From Terana coerulea (lineage: Eukaryota > Basidiomycota > Agaricomycetes > Polyporales > Phanerochaetaceae), in assembly GCA_024811115.1 (NCBI GenBank), contig JAKOGH010000645.1, positions 62,001-126,000 on the forward strand: 64,000 bases of DNA, in the 5' to 3' direction. Position numbers and translations under genes: made by a program. Numbering within the stretch: the stretch's first letter is position 1; each line of letters begins with the position of its first letter. Positions 49,046-60,800 of the stretch are shown here, piece by piece. The notes below the pieces were generated by a model. That model was not told the origin of the DNA. It saw only the letters and a program-made list of their open reading frames with translations, and searched no databases.

Positions 49046-50201
49046 GGTGGTGAGGGAGAGTTGGGGAAGATGGTTGATGGAGGAGGCGGGCTTGGGCAGG
49101 TGGTGGTTTAAGTAGAAGATGGGGGTTGTTGGAAAAGCGGGAGGGCATGGTCGCGTCCGAGACGGGTCTGAGGCTGTCGTGCTCAGCGCAGATGGCGAAA
49201 TTTCGCTGCGTAACCGAGGCCATGTAAGCGCGCACTAATGAATGCGAACCTCGAAGATCCCCTCGTTTCATCTCATCTTATCTGATACCGCTCTGATCTC
49301 GGCTGCGATCATTTGATTTGCTGCTGTGGGCCGCTGCGGCTCCGCCTCCTCTTCTGTCTCTCTCTCTTTCCGTCTGAATCCTCACACACCCGGCGACGTC
49401 TCAGCTCAGCCCCTTATAATTGGCATACTTGGCTTACACAGCACTGAACATCCAGATACTGGAAAATATCTGACAGGTCATCTGGGTGAAGCTGCATCAG
49501 CATACAAAGATTTCTCTGGCGCTGTATTGGAATTACTGTCACCCTACGATGTCCGCTACATTTCTTCTTAACAACTCCATGATTTCGGGCATCGAGCCAG
49601 GCTCGAAGGGAAGGTTTACCTCGAGGTATTTGTCAGATACAGGGGCATGTAGGTTGGATGCCTTTCCAGGCAGCTTGGATTTGTCCGCTGATTCTGCTTT
49701 GTCATGGAAAGCATCAAAGCTGCTATGTAGTCATAATCCTGTGCAATTGCGATGCAAAACGTTCCTTTCTGCGGACTGCAGCGGTGTTTATAGACACCAA
49801 GACAGCTTATGCAAATATGCTGGTGAGTCTCGCGCAACCTCTAAGGATTCAAAGCCTCATGTCCAAATACGACGTTTTCTATTCTCTCGGTGCAGTTATG
49901 TCCCAGCTGTGCCCCTCAACTTGCTGCTGTCTTACAGCTGTTTGCTTCTCATCTCACAGAAATTTCGACGGCGAATATTCAAGCTTCCAAACTTCGCAAG
50001 TGGGGTCTGAAGTCATGCTACTGTTAGACTTGTGAGAGATTGATCGCCGAGTGCGCCTGAGCGTGCAAAGGCGTCTTGGCTCTGACGGCCATTGACACCA
50101 AGCGCCATTAACCATCTTACACCGTGTCGTTGCACACCGCGACGATATCTTGTGGCTGAAGACCCCATGTTTCTTATCAAACCGACAGAGGCCACAAGAC
50201 T
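49046..50201. other. Intergenic, no confident gene
   Basis: About 1.15 kb. A plus-strand ORF at 49486-50010 has no recognisable domain and overlaps other short frames; I do not call it. The left part is the promoter side of HMX1 and contains pyrimidine-rich stretches (TCTCTCTCTC near 49360). Confidence 0.45.
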
Positions 50202-51726
50202 ATGCACGTAGACGAGGGAAATGTGCGGCTAGACGATGCTATTAATGAGATATTGGTTTTGCAGTGCTCGCCACATTCGAACTCAAGTCCGACAACGCCT
50301 GGTGAGCTCTACACCCTCATTGCGAGTGTTGCATATGAAGGACTCAAACATGAACAGCTACAGATTCGTTAGAACACGATGTGCCGCTTAGCCGGCAGCC
50401 ACCGGCGGTGACTGAGGACGTGCATGCGCAAGTATGGACCAAGTTCCCTGGGGACCTCGTACTTGGCCCCATGTTGGATGTCCTTGCGCATTTCGCTAAG
50501 AGCAGCCTCAGTCCATCGACTGCTTTGACGAAGGGCCAGCTTTAGCCTTGTCAAGAACATGCCGTCTTTGGAGCCACCGACTTCGACCATTCTTATTCCA
50601 AAAACTCACCCTGCGGACCTGTGCCGACGTGCAGTTCATGTCATGCATCCTTCGTTCGACGCACTCGATGTTCTTATCCGGCGCATATATCCTCCATCAA
50701 ATGCGAGAATTGGGACTCGCGCTCCATGACCACAGCAAACACATCCTTTCTTGTTGGCAGCCATCCTCAGGCAGCTGAAGTCCGTTTCGGTGGTACTCTC
50801 GGGAGCCGAAGAAGACAGGCGCGGATCCAGACATGTATTGTCTCAGGCTTCCCGACCGTGATTCCTGCAGATACAGGGTCTCCGTCTTCTTCACTTGAAT
50901 TGATTGCACGTACCGTCGTTCTCATCCCTCCTTCGTACCCTGGGGGCCATATCCTGCTTACAGCGTATTTGGTTAGCTTCCGTGACCTGTGATGGTGCGT
51001 AAAGCGACCTGGAGGAAACTCCCAAGTGCGCTGCTGCGTTCACGCACTTGGAAACGGTTGGCGCGTTTGGGTATCACGGTATGCACAAGTGGGCGTATAT
51101 CTGGCTTTTTGTGGCCGCCAGCACACATCGGCAGTATCTGGCGCCTGCACAGCAACCAGGACACTATGATCGACATATCATTTCTAGTGTGGGTGACGCA
51201 GACGTTACTTCCCAATGATGAGCAATCAAGATACCAACCATATGAGTTTGAAAAAGTAGTCCAGCACTGCAGCAATGGTGAGACCTCCTTATGTTCACAT
51301 AGAACGGTATACTGATTTGTTGCGTAATCCGCACGGGCTAGATCCGTTCATATTTACTGTGAGCAGACGATTCCACTATTGGGGCCCTTATTTGGCTTTC
51401 GCGACTCGCCCTGCTCTGTCGCATCAGACTCTCCGTGGACTCTTAGGCGCGTCGTCGTCGTTTATTCTCAGACGGGTTACGCGTTGGACGACCGATGTTG
51501 GCGATTAATGCGCAGAGCGATGCCATCTATCCCGCCGCATCTAGAAGCTCTGGATTTTTGGTGTGGTGGTGCGCCGGCTAAATATGGCAGCTCGTGAGGG
51601 AGGAGATGGCAAGTTGTTGGACATTGTCGCAGTGTGCGCACCGGGCGTGCCTGTGAAGCTGAGACGCTACCCAGCTTTGGTTGATCGCGAGAGCATTATG
51701 AAGGTGGCACTGGAATGCATATACTA
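50202..51726 (+). pseudogene. Decayed copy of the F-box-like gene
   Basis: Similarity to the minus-strand gene at 42745-44114 can be followed along most of its length but in several frames. WTKFPGDLVLGPMLDVLAHF matches WSKIPSDLVYGPMLDSIVDV, and CRLWSHRLRPFLFQKL matches CRRWSYRLRPLLFAKL. LLAAILRQLKSVSVVLSG matches LATLLVQLPSVSVAISG, VPSFSSLLRTLGAI matches EPSFSSLLRSLGAF, and DISFLVWVTQTLL matches DISYIVWMVQAQL. In-frame stops occur (for example the TAG after TALTKGQL near 50545, and a TGA near 50902) along with several frame changes, so this is true decay. The first exon (ATG at 50202) and its intron still look normal. Confidence 0.82.
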
Positions 51727-52965
51727 GGCTTCAGGGGAAGGCGTCGATCCGCATGCACTTACTTCCCTTCCCCTTGCACCAGGTACTAGTTATACGTCCT
51801 CGCTCCTCGCATACAGTGGACTTCCCCGCCCTATCTGCGTCAATGAATCGCGAGATGAACCAACACCTGCAGCCCGGCACGTCCCAGATAAAGCGGTATG
51901 AACCAGCACCAAGATATTTTCCAGAAGAGCTAGCCGGTGGTCCAGGGCTCATGCGCACACAACTTACAGGACACGGATTGAACCGTGTTGAGAATAAGTC
52001 CGCACGCCACAAAGCCATCCGACATAAAAATGTGCAGTGCATTAGTTTTTCGTGTCGAATGACCAGCTGAAGATTTTATTCAATGAAGGGCATGTACGAC
52101 GTCGGCGACCTTGAAATGAATATCTGGAGGGTTTGAGGGACAATGGCGGTCAAAATGCTAGTACTGGGTGTTGTCGAGTAAACTGGGCGATCAAAAATAA
52201 TCAACCTTAACGAGCCCTAATGAGGAGGATAGCAACTTGGACTGGTGGGAGGCAGCAAACTCGCCAGCGTCTACGCGGAAAGTCGTCGGCGTCTACAGAA
52301 ACTCGAGCTCGCTCGGGAGATGCCGGTGGAACTGGGAGTCGTTGTACAAGGCTAGCTGACACTGCAATCTATCTCGAAAATGTTCACAGGAGAATACTCA
52401 CACAATACTTGCTGATTGGGTCTACCTTTGTTTGTTTGCTCGTCCGTTTTGGCCGCCGCTTGCCATTTGCCCCGGCCTCCAATGAAGGAAGACGCCCGTG
52501 AGAACAAAATAGCACTAATCATAGTATACAGACATGAGTTAGCATGCATTTAGGGTCAGTTAGCCTTACAGAAGGGAACGGAAGGGCTGCGAGTATGAGC
52601 ACGAGGTTGAGATATCACGTACGAGTTCAGGATTTAGGATAAATAGCAAATTTTTACCGCTATTTACCTTAATGAAGCCTATTTGACGCGGCCAGTCCGA
52701 GTCCGAGCACAATGACGCCCAGTACCACAATTTTTTCCGACAAGGACCTTCATAGGATGGTGGTCGACCTAGATCTCCCTTTCCCTTTGGAACGCAGTCG
52801 AGCACGAGCGCCTACATATCGACGACTTGATTTGGCAGGTCGGCTGAATTGGGTCAGCCACTGCCCGATCCAGGAGCCTGAAGGCAATCGAAGCACGGTC
52901 AGCCTCGCTCGAACGTATAAGACGGACAACGACAGACCTGTCTCTCCTCCACCTCAACCACCGCC
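51727..52965. other. Intergenic, no gene seen
   Basis: About 1.2 kb with only short ORFs. The right end carries the promoter of the gene at 52966, including ACGTATAAGA near 52914. Confidence 0.5.
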
Positions 52966-54030
52966 ATGTTGTTCGTCGACCTCTTTGTCGTGCTCGTCAC
53001 CACGCTCCTCGCACCGTTCGTCGCACGTCTGTCGGGCACCTGGGGTGCTGTGTCCTTCTCCTCGTCCAACATCGCCGCGCGTGCTGGATTTTCTCTGGAT
53101 CTCTGGGCTCCGGTTACCTCTGTCTTCGCGTTCTATGAAAACATCAACATCACTACATCTTCCTCTATCATTTCCTCGGCCATATTGGACTCTCTCTTGG
53201 ACATCTCGGGAGACCCTGACCTGAACACTGGCTATCTTGATCTCGACGGCTCGGATGCTTGCGTCGCTCCATCAACATTCGCTGAGGCTATCGCTTCCGT
53301 ATATGCTGCTGCCCACCCGCCACCCGCCATCGTCACCGACGCTCTTCCTGTTGACACACCGGCTCCCACCGCTCTGGCATCCGTTGAGACTGCCGCCGCC
53401 CTGGACGCTGCCGCCGAGTCACAGATCAATGTCACCGACGCTCAGGCTCCCATCATCGAGGCTGAAGAACCTGTGGCGGATGACGAGGGCTTGCTCGAGA
53501 ACTTCAACTTGAAGGGTCGATTTGTTCGTGAATCATGGGCTTACGTTGTTGGCCGTTTGTTCGACGGCCTCCGAGTCGACTCATCCGTCATCTTCGTCGT
53601 TATTTTGGTTATATGCCAGCTTCTCATGGTACGTCTCATCCTCTGTGCCTTTATCCGCTCTGGCTGACTACGTTCACAGCTGCCCGAACTGTGGCACACC
53701 ATCCGTGGATGCTGGGAAGAAGTCACAGAGATCGGAGCTCCAACCACAGATTTTCTCATTTCGGCAGGCGACTGGCACTTCTTGAATTTGTGGGTCGACA
53801 AATTGGAAAATATCAATTCCGCTGCCAGAGACGACAACTGGGTTCGGGTCCCCCGTGAGGTGCTTCAAGAGCTGTGGCGCGACGGATATGTGGCTGGTAT
53901 TTGGACACGCACGGTGAGTGCCAGAAGTTTTTCTGTTTAATATCACATGCTCACAGCACTGCAGGCCCTGAATGACTTCCGTGACGCTTTCGACAACGAT
54001 CGCGAGATGCGCAAGGACGCCAAACCTTAA
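52966..54030 (+). CDS. Unrecognised membrane protein
   Basis: Exons 52966-53628, 53680-53913 and 53965-54030 give 320 residues with good splice sites. It starts with a hydrophobic segment (MLFVDLFVVLVTTLLAPFVA) that may be a signal anchor. An Ala/Pro/Val/Thr-rich acidic region follows, then a clear transmembrane helix (VIFVVILVICQLLM) that ends exactly at the first intron. After it comes a soluble Trp-rich C-terminal part (LPELWHTIRGCWEEVTEIG, ending MRKDAKP). I do not recognise a family or motif. Composition and splicing look like a normal expressed gene. Confidence 0.65.
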
Positions 54031-54889
54031 GCCATCCTCTGTTGTCCACGATCGTCAAGTTGCACACAAGCTTTGGCGAGCCATCACAAGTCAGCTTGTT
54101 CCTAAACATCTCGCCCACTCATTGACTGCCGGCGTGGCTGGTATCGCGAGCATGACCATGAATGTGACCGCCAGAGCGCGGCACTGTGGCCATGAAACTG
54201 AGGTTTGCAAGTTGCAGCCTCAGCTCTCCGATGACCACCACGGTTTGTCAATGATGTCGGTGAGGTGTAGGCAGGTTCGTCCAGCGCAGGTTGCGCTGCG
54301 AAGGTCGCCCCTAGTCCCTACTCGAGACTCTTGAAGATGTCTATCAACAGCTAGATATTCTTATTCGTGACTACGACCCAAACTATTCATCACCACTAGC
54401 ATCGTGTTTCATACTACATATCACAGTAATTCACACTATTTGAACCTGTAGTTCTGTAATTTCATCCTGTACTTTCTGAACCTGAGAAACATGGCATCGA
54501 TGTCTCCAGAGGGAAGCTTTTTCATCATCTCTACTACGCAAAGCACGGCGGCTCAGTCTCCCACCGAACATCCCGATTTGAGTCAGAGGCGGCATGGCCA
54601 TTTTAATATTGACTAACGCTCTGCGCGTATATTTCCGCGTGGGTTGCACCAGAGACTTTGCGACGTTGGCGTAGCGACACAAGATGCACAGAAGAGCATG
54701 GTTGTGAAGACCCGATTGGTTTACACGATTCGTTGCGCGCAAGAATAAGCTTTAACTGATAGCAAGAGAATGCAGTAATTGCGGACATATCAATGTAGAG
54801 TACATAACGCGAACGAGCAGTGGTAAGGAAGAACAAAGAGGTAATACATGATACAGATAGACGCGACCACCAGTACTCAAATCTTATTT
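54031..54889. other. Intergenic, no gene seen
   Basis: About 860 bp between converging genes (the hypothetical protein and TOR). Only short ORFs are present; it is the 3' region of both. Confidence 0.5.
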
Positions 54890-57800
54890 TCACCAGAACG
54901 CACACCTAAAAAGCATAGTCAGCCAAATTCCGACCCACGGCATATATTATATTCAGAACTCACCAGCCAGAGAAGCATTGACAGAGATTTTCGAGCGACG
55001 TCGCCTGGATGATGAGCTTGTCGACCTGCGCCGAGACGGAGAGCACCTCGTCGGGGTTGAAGTCGCGCCCCGTCAACTTGTGCTGCACGCGGTTGTACAC
55101 CGCCAGCGCGCGGTCGTTCCGGATCTCCTGTGCCTCGTTGAAGATGTCGTTCTCGTCCGGGCGCATGCGCCGGTGCGCGCCACCAGCCACGTCGGCCGCC
55201 GAGCCGACGAGGTCGACGTTCCGGTCCGGGTTCATCACTGTGTGCGAGACGGTACGACAGTCAGTTAGGTGCGCGGGGAACACGTGTACTGGGACATACG
55301 TTCTGCACGACGGCTGTCTCCGTCGTGTTGGATTAGACGCCATGTGATCAATGGGTCGTACACGAAGGCCTCTAGAACGGCCATCAGGGACTCCTTGTTG
55401 TCTCGCAAGACCTTCATGCTGATCTCGCAGGTTATCCTGAAGCTGCCCTCAATGCCGCTGACCTGTGCGGTATATTATAGTCAGAATTTGGCCTCAAGCA
55501 TGAAACGGGTAGAGCACCATACCTCCATCGCGTGCGTCAGCATCCTGGTCAACCGGAACGGAATCTTCTCCGGGTACTTCTCGCGGTGCATAGCGACCTC
55601 GAAGCAGTCACCGAAGTCGATATGCACGACCTTGCCGGTGCTACGCTGGAGCATCAAGTTCGAGGGATGACGGTCGCCGAGACCCAGGATGTGGCCGACC
55701 ATGCTGTTGATGGCGAGCGAACGGGTGTAGGTCGCGCGGCGCTCGAGCCAGTGCTCCGAGTTCGCGCTCTTCAGCCACAAAACGCGGTAGAGATCTTGGC
55801 CAGTGGTGTTCTCCAGCGCGTACTCAAATACTTCGACCTTCTGCAGGAGGATGAGGTCTTCGTAGTTGGGCGCCATCTATCCCAAACGCATTCAGGACAA
55901 ATTTCTGGGAATCCAAGGCAAACTGACCTGCAACATGAGCCGTCGCTCGATGTCGATGAGAACCTTGCGCGAGTCACGGTATTCCTTAACGAGCACGTGC
56001 AGAGTGTCGCTGTCGTTAACCCATCCAAGTAAACCTGCCTGCGGAGCCAGAGGAGTGACGGAGAAGCGCTGGATGTGCAATCGCCTCTTGAAACAGTCGA
56101 CATCCTCGTACAGCAGGTTGTTGACCAGGCTGAATAGTTGCATCACCCTTTCATCCTGGCGAAGATCTTCGTGGCCCTTCAGCAGGAAGTGGTAGTCCTT
56201 CTGGTCACTGCCCTTGATAGCTAGACGCCTTGGTCGCTGCTTCGACGAGATGACGGTTAACTTGGGAACGAAGCTGCCAATGGTCACTACGGGCATGCCC
56301 GCCTGGTAGGTTCCTGGAGACAGGGTGAGTTCGTAATCGACAGAACATCGAATAACGACCAACCTGGGACGGCGAGTTGGAGGTGGCGGGCCTTCAGGAG
56401 CTCGGGTGAGACAAACTGAAGATCGAGGGTCGTGAGGGACTCCAACTGCTTCTTAATCCTTGTGAACACCTTTGGCGATTGTCAGCCGGTATACATCGAG
56501 GGTTCATGAGCAAACTCACGCCGTAGTAGATCTCCCATGCCTTCTCAAGGTCACGCAACTCGCCATAGATGCGGTAACGACGGCAAGCTTCGCGAGCTTC
56601 ATGAAGGTCTCGACCAAACACTTGCGCGAACGACGTCTCGCGAGCCGTTTTCGGTCCCTGCGACGACTTCAGCTGGCAATGCTAAGATATATCGAAGATG
56701 ACCTACCGCTTCCACCATTGCATGCAAAGGCTCCAGGTGCGCAATCATGCCGTCAGGATTGTGGTCATTGAAGTAGAAGCGGGAGGCTTCCTCGAGGCCG
56801 TCGAACCACTGCTCATGCCACAGGATGGCAACTCGGATGAGCTCTCCACTAACAATCATAGCTTGCTCCACGATGACTGGACTATGCTCGCGCATACGAT
56901 CCATGATGCTAAGAGCAGCGCTATGCCGGAGTGCACTGTTGGACTTCGATGCGACGGTGAGGGGATAAATCAACGCTTGAGGGTGGTGTCGTCCGACGTC
57001 TGCGAGCAAGTTGTTGATGTTCCGTCTGATGTTTGCGTTGGGCGTCTGGATACGGGCAATAATCTGCAGAAATGTCAGGGGCAAGTTGAATGGGTCGCGC
57101 GCAGAAATCATACCTGGGGGATGACCTCCAACCACGTATCAATTTCAACGTTCGTGAATCCGCTAGTCATCGCATGGCTGACATCATCGTGGGCACCGTA
57201 CTTGAACCAAAGGGTCAATAATCGCAACGTATCTTGCAGGGCGTTGGTCTTCCGTTGCAGAGCGATTGAGCGGAAGAAACCTTCGACGGCTTGGACAATA
57301 TGCACGGTCAGATCGTTATTGGGCATGTCCGTCCGTTGCTCCGAGATGCTCTCCAAATACCCGATCACTTCGAATTCCGCAAGAGCCCACGTATGCCAGG
57401 CCTTGTACCACTTCGGATCATAATGCGTAGCTAGCCAGTATGAGTGCAATATTTCTTTGATGGGTCTCTGTTGTGTTTGATGAGAACTGTCTCTCATTCA
57501 GTGCAACGATAACACTCACCGTGTCCCAGTCGGCGTGGAGGGCAACTTGCCACTGGCCCTGCTTGAAGTAGCATCGGGCGAGCAGGCGAGATAAGTCATC
57601 TAACTTGGCCTTGTGTGCCCCAGTAGTTGCCGCGCGCTCGTTCTCAGGTACGAGGTCCTTCGCGAGGCTCGAGGTAAACTTGAACAGGTACCGAAGGCTC
57701 TCGTCGTGTTGTTCATTGGTCCACATGAATTTGAGATGCGCGTATACAACGTGAGGTGGGACACGAACGTCCTGCGGGTTGTCACGATATTGGGCATGCA

Positions 57801-60800
57801 TCTAGGTAAGGGGTTAGCGCCATCTATATATCTGGAAAGGAAGAGAAAAACAGACTCGTTCCGGGGACATGAGCGATTCCAACGTCTTTTCCGCCAAGAA
57901 CATTCGTTCGGACTTCCTGCAGAGATTGGCAAATCGAATCCATGTGACAGAGTCATCGTCGGGGTCAAGAACCAAAGATCGGACTTGAAGAACTCGTTGC
58001 CACACTTCGACGTCTGGTTGGCATCCCTGGAGCCTGTTTATACTGTGCGTAAGACAACTTGAAGGACAGAGTAACGAGGCACATACCTCTTCATCCACGT
58101 CCTTCGGATAGAGTGTTGGCGGTCAGGCTGGTCGGCATTCTGCTTGTATAAGATGATTTCCTCCAATTCTGAGAGCATCTGTGCTCGGACCATCGTACTA
58201 AATCGAGTGATTAGGATTTCGCTTACGCAGCGGTAATGGCCGACTCACTTGTAAGCACGTCCATAGCTCTCGCCTGCCAGTGAGGAGAGCTCGGGGTCAA
58301 GCATGTCCCGAGCTTTGGCGATCTGTGCCATAGCCTTGGAGAACTGGTTCTGGTGCACCGAGAGGATCGCTCGGTAGAACGGACGGTCCGCAGAATCAGG
58401 CTTCATCGTAGCGATGTAGTCGTCCATGGCATCCCAATCGGTCAGAGACCACGCAGCGGCTGCCGCCAATGGAGCCATCTCCCGTCGGTCGTCGTGAGAT
58501 GCTTCCGACCAATGCTCTTCGATGCTCGCCATCAGTTGGTCCCACTCGCCAAGGGCATGCAGACACTTCATCCTTCCAAGGATGATCTCCGGTTGGTCAG
58601 GGTCCTCCTGAGACTTTCTCTCGTATGTTACCAAAGCCTCCTGCCATCTGCCCAGTCTTTCATACCACTCTTCGTGCTTACTGACGTCGTATTGTTCTCG
58701 GGCGACCAGGAGCGTACCCCATGCGGCGTCATGCTGCTGAAGCTTTGAGTTGATACTGATAAGTGACTCGATAATGCTGGGCGACGTCTCCGTAAAGAAC
58801 TCGAGTTCCTTGTAATGCAGCGCCTTAGCGTAGGCATGGAATCGGAAGGCGTACTCGCCGAGCGTGCTGTTGCTAATAGGGAGTGCCTTCTCTTCATGTT
58901 CCATGAATTCGGCAAGATCAAGTAGGCGATGTACGAGGTCGGACGGTGCATGTTGATCTGTAATTGCGGTCTCAATCGCGCGAACCAAGTCTTCCTATGA
59001 TCTCCGTGAGAACATCCCATATAATCCACGCCGAACTATGCGCACCTGATACTGAACGTAAAGTTCCCCCCAGCAGGAGAGGAAAGCGGCGTTGAACAGC
59101 TCCTTCGCGAGTGGTGTATGCACGTCGACCAAGCTCATACACGCCCTCAACGCATGTGACGGCGATTCTCTCATGAACTCCACCGACAGTCGCTGCATCC
59201 ACTCGATCCAGTCCTCGCGGGTGCTCACCTGGGAGACATCCCATGCTTGCTTCAGATGGTGTTGATTGACGACCATCTTCTCAGCTTCGGCTGGCGGTGC
59301 GTACTCGGTGGCTTTGTTGTTCTCGCTGCGAGAAGCCATCAGCACGGCCGTGAGTAGGCTAGGAGCGTTACTTACAGCATGTCCAGCGCACCGGCATCCT
59401 GCGGCAGGGGTTCACCGCTAAGCAGCTTCGTGACAAGACTATCGTATTTGAAGTTCGTCATCCCGGTTTTGGCAAGGCACTACACAACGGTCAGCAAACA
59501 AAATATACACCGGATACACCGGTCGGACTCACCTTGTTGATCGTAGGCACGAATATCGCGAAGTCTGAGCCCAGCTGCAACATCAACGCACAGAGGGTGT
59601 CCATGGCGGCCATCCGCAGCTCATTGTAAGGCTGTGCGAGCACTCGAACCAGAGGGTGGATGAGGCGCGACGCATGGTCCGAGAAGTTCACCCGGCGAGT
59701 CAGACCTTCGATCGTCTGAATAGCTCTCTTTCGTAACGCAAGGCCAAACGCGACGCCACCGTCCAGTCGCTCGCATGTCCTGACCAAGATGGGCACGATG
59801 AGTTGCAGGTACTCCTCGATGTTCGAGCCGAAGGTCAACAGCGCATCGAGCACCTTCATCTGCGTATATGCAACCTTGTCGTTCATCTCCCCGTCGAACA
59901 CCTTCAGCAACAGTGGTAGCACGTTGGGGATGAATGGCTTGAACTCCGAGTCGAGCGCCTTCCCGAGAGCCTCTACGAGCGATGCTAGAGGCAGCTGTAG
60001 CAGCTGATTCTCCCATAACTCGCTGACGAGCTCAAAGATGTCAATTGTGTACTTGCGGACGTGTTGTCTGATGATGCCGACCAAGATCGTGAGCTGCTCG
60101 AGATGGAATACTTGCACACGAGCTGACGAGGTACGGGCGACTTCGGCGAATGCAGGGATAATCTAAAGTTCTCGTTCTACATTCATCCTCCAGGATATTC
60201 TAGATGACTCACTTGAGGGAGGAATGCGACACATTTCAGGCCTTGGGTCTTGAATATCGACATAATTGCCTCAATGACCTTGTGGTGCTGAGGATTGAGC
60301 GACTGATCCTTGAGGATGCTGAGCAGTGCATTGATCGCAACAGTCTGGTAGTAATCGTCGGGATTAGTGATGGTGCGGTGGACAGTTTGAACTGGGTTCG
60401 CTGCGAGTTCATTCTCGACCGCCGCAGCTTCATCTTCCGGTTTGCTCTGCAATTGTGAGAGTCAGTCACCACAACAAGGGGCTATGAAAACACTCACTCG
60501 TCGTTTGTATGGATCCAATGCTCCAAGAATACCAAGAACTTTAATGACCTCACGACGCACCGCTTGAGTAGGCTCCGTCCTAAGGATCCTACTCAAGATT
60601 TGGAGGAGTTGCGGGTGGTCGATTAGGGGCGCAATGACATAGCCGGTGCTAGAGCAGACCTGGCCAAGCGTGTGCAGCGCGGCGTCGCGTTTCACAAGAG
60701 TAGGGTCCGAGAGACTGGTCATGATGACATTCATGAGGTCTGGCACATGAGACATCACATCTTCGCCGCCGATGCACGAGAGTTCACCAAGGGCCATGAG

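Noticed and set aside
49486..50010. Plus-strand 174-codon ORF
   Set aside because: No motif or codon pattern; other frames are equally open in part.
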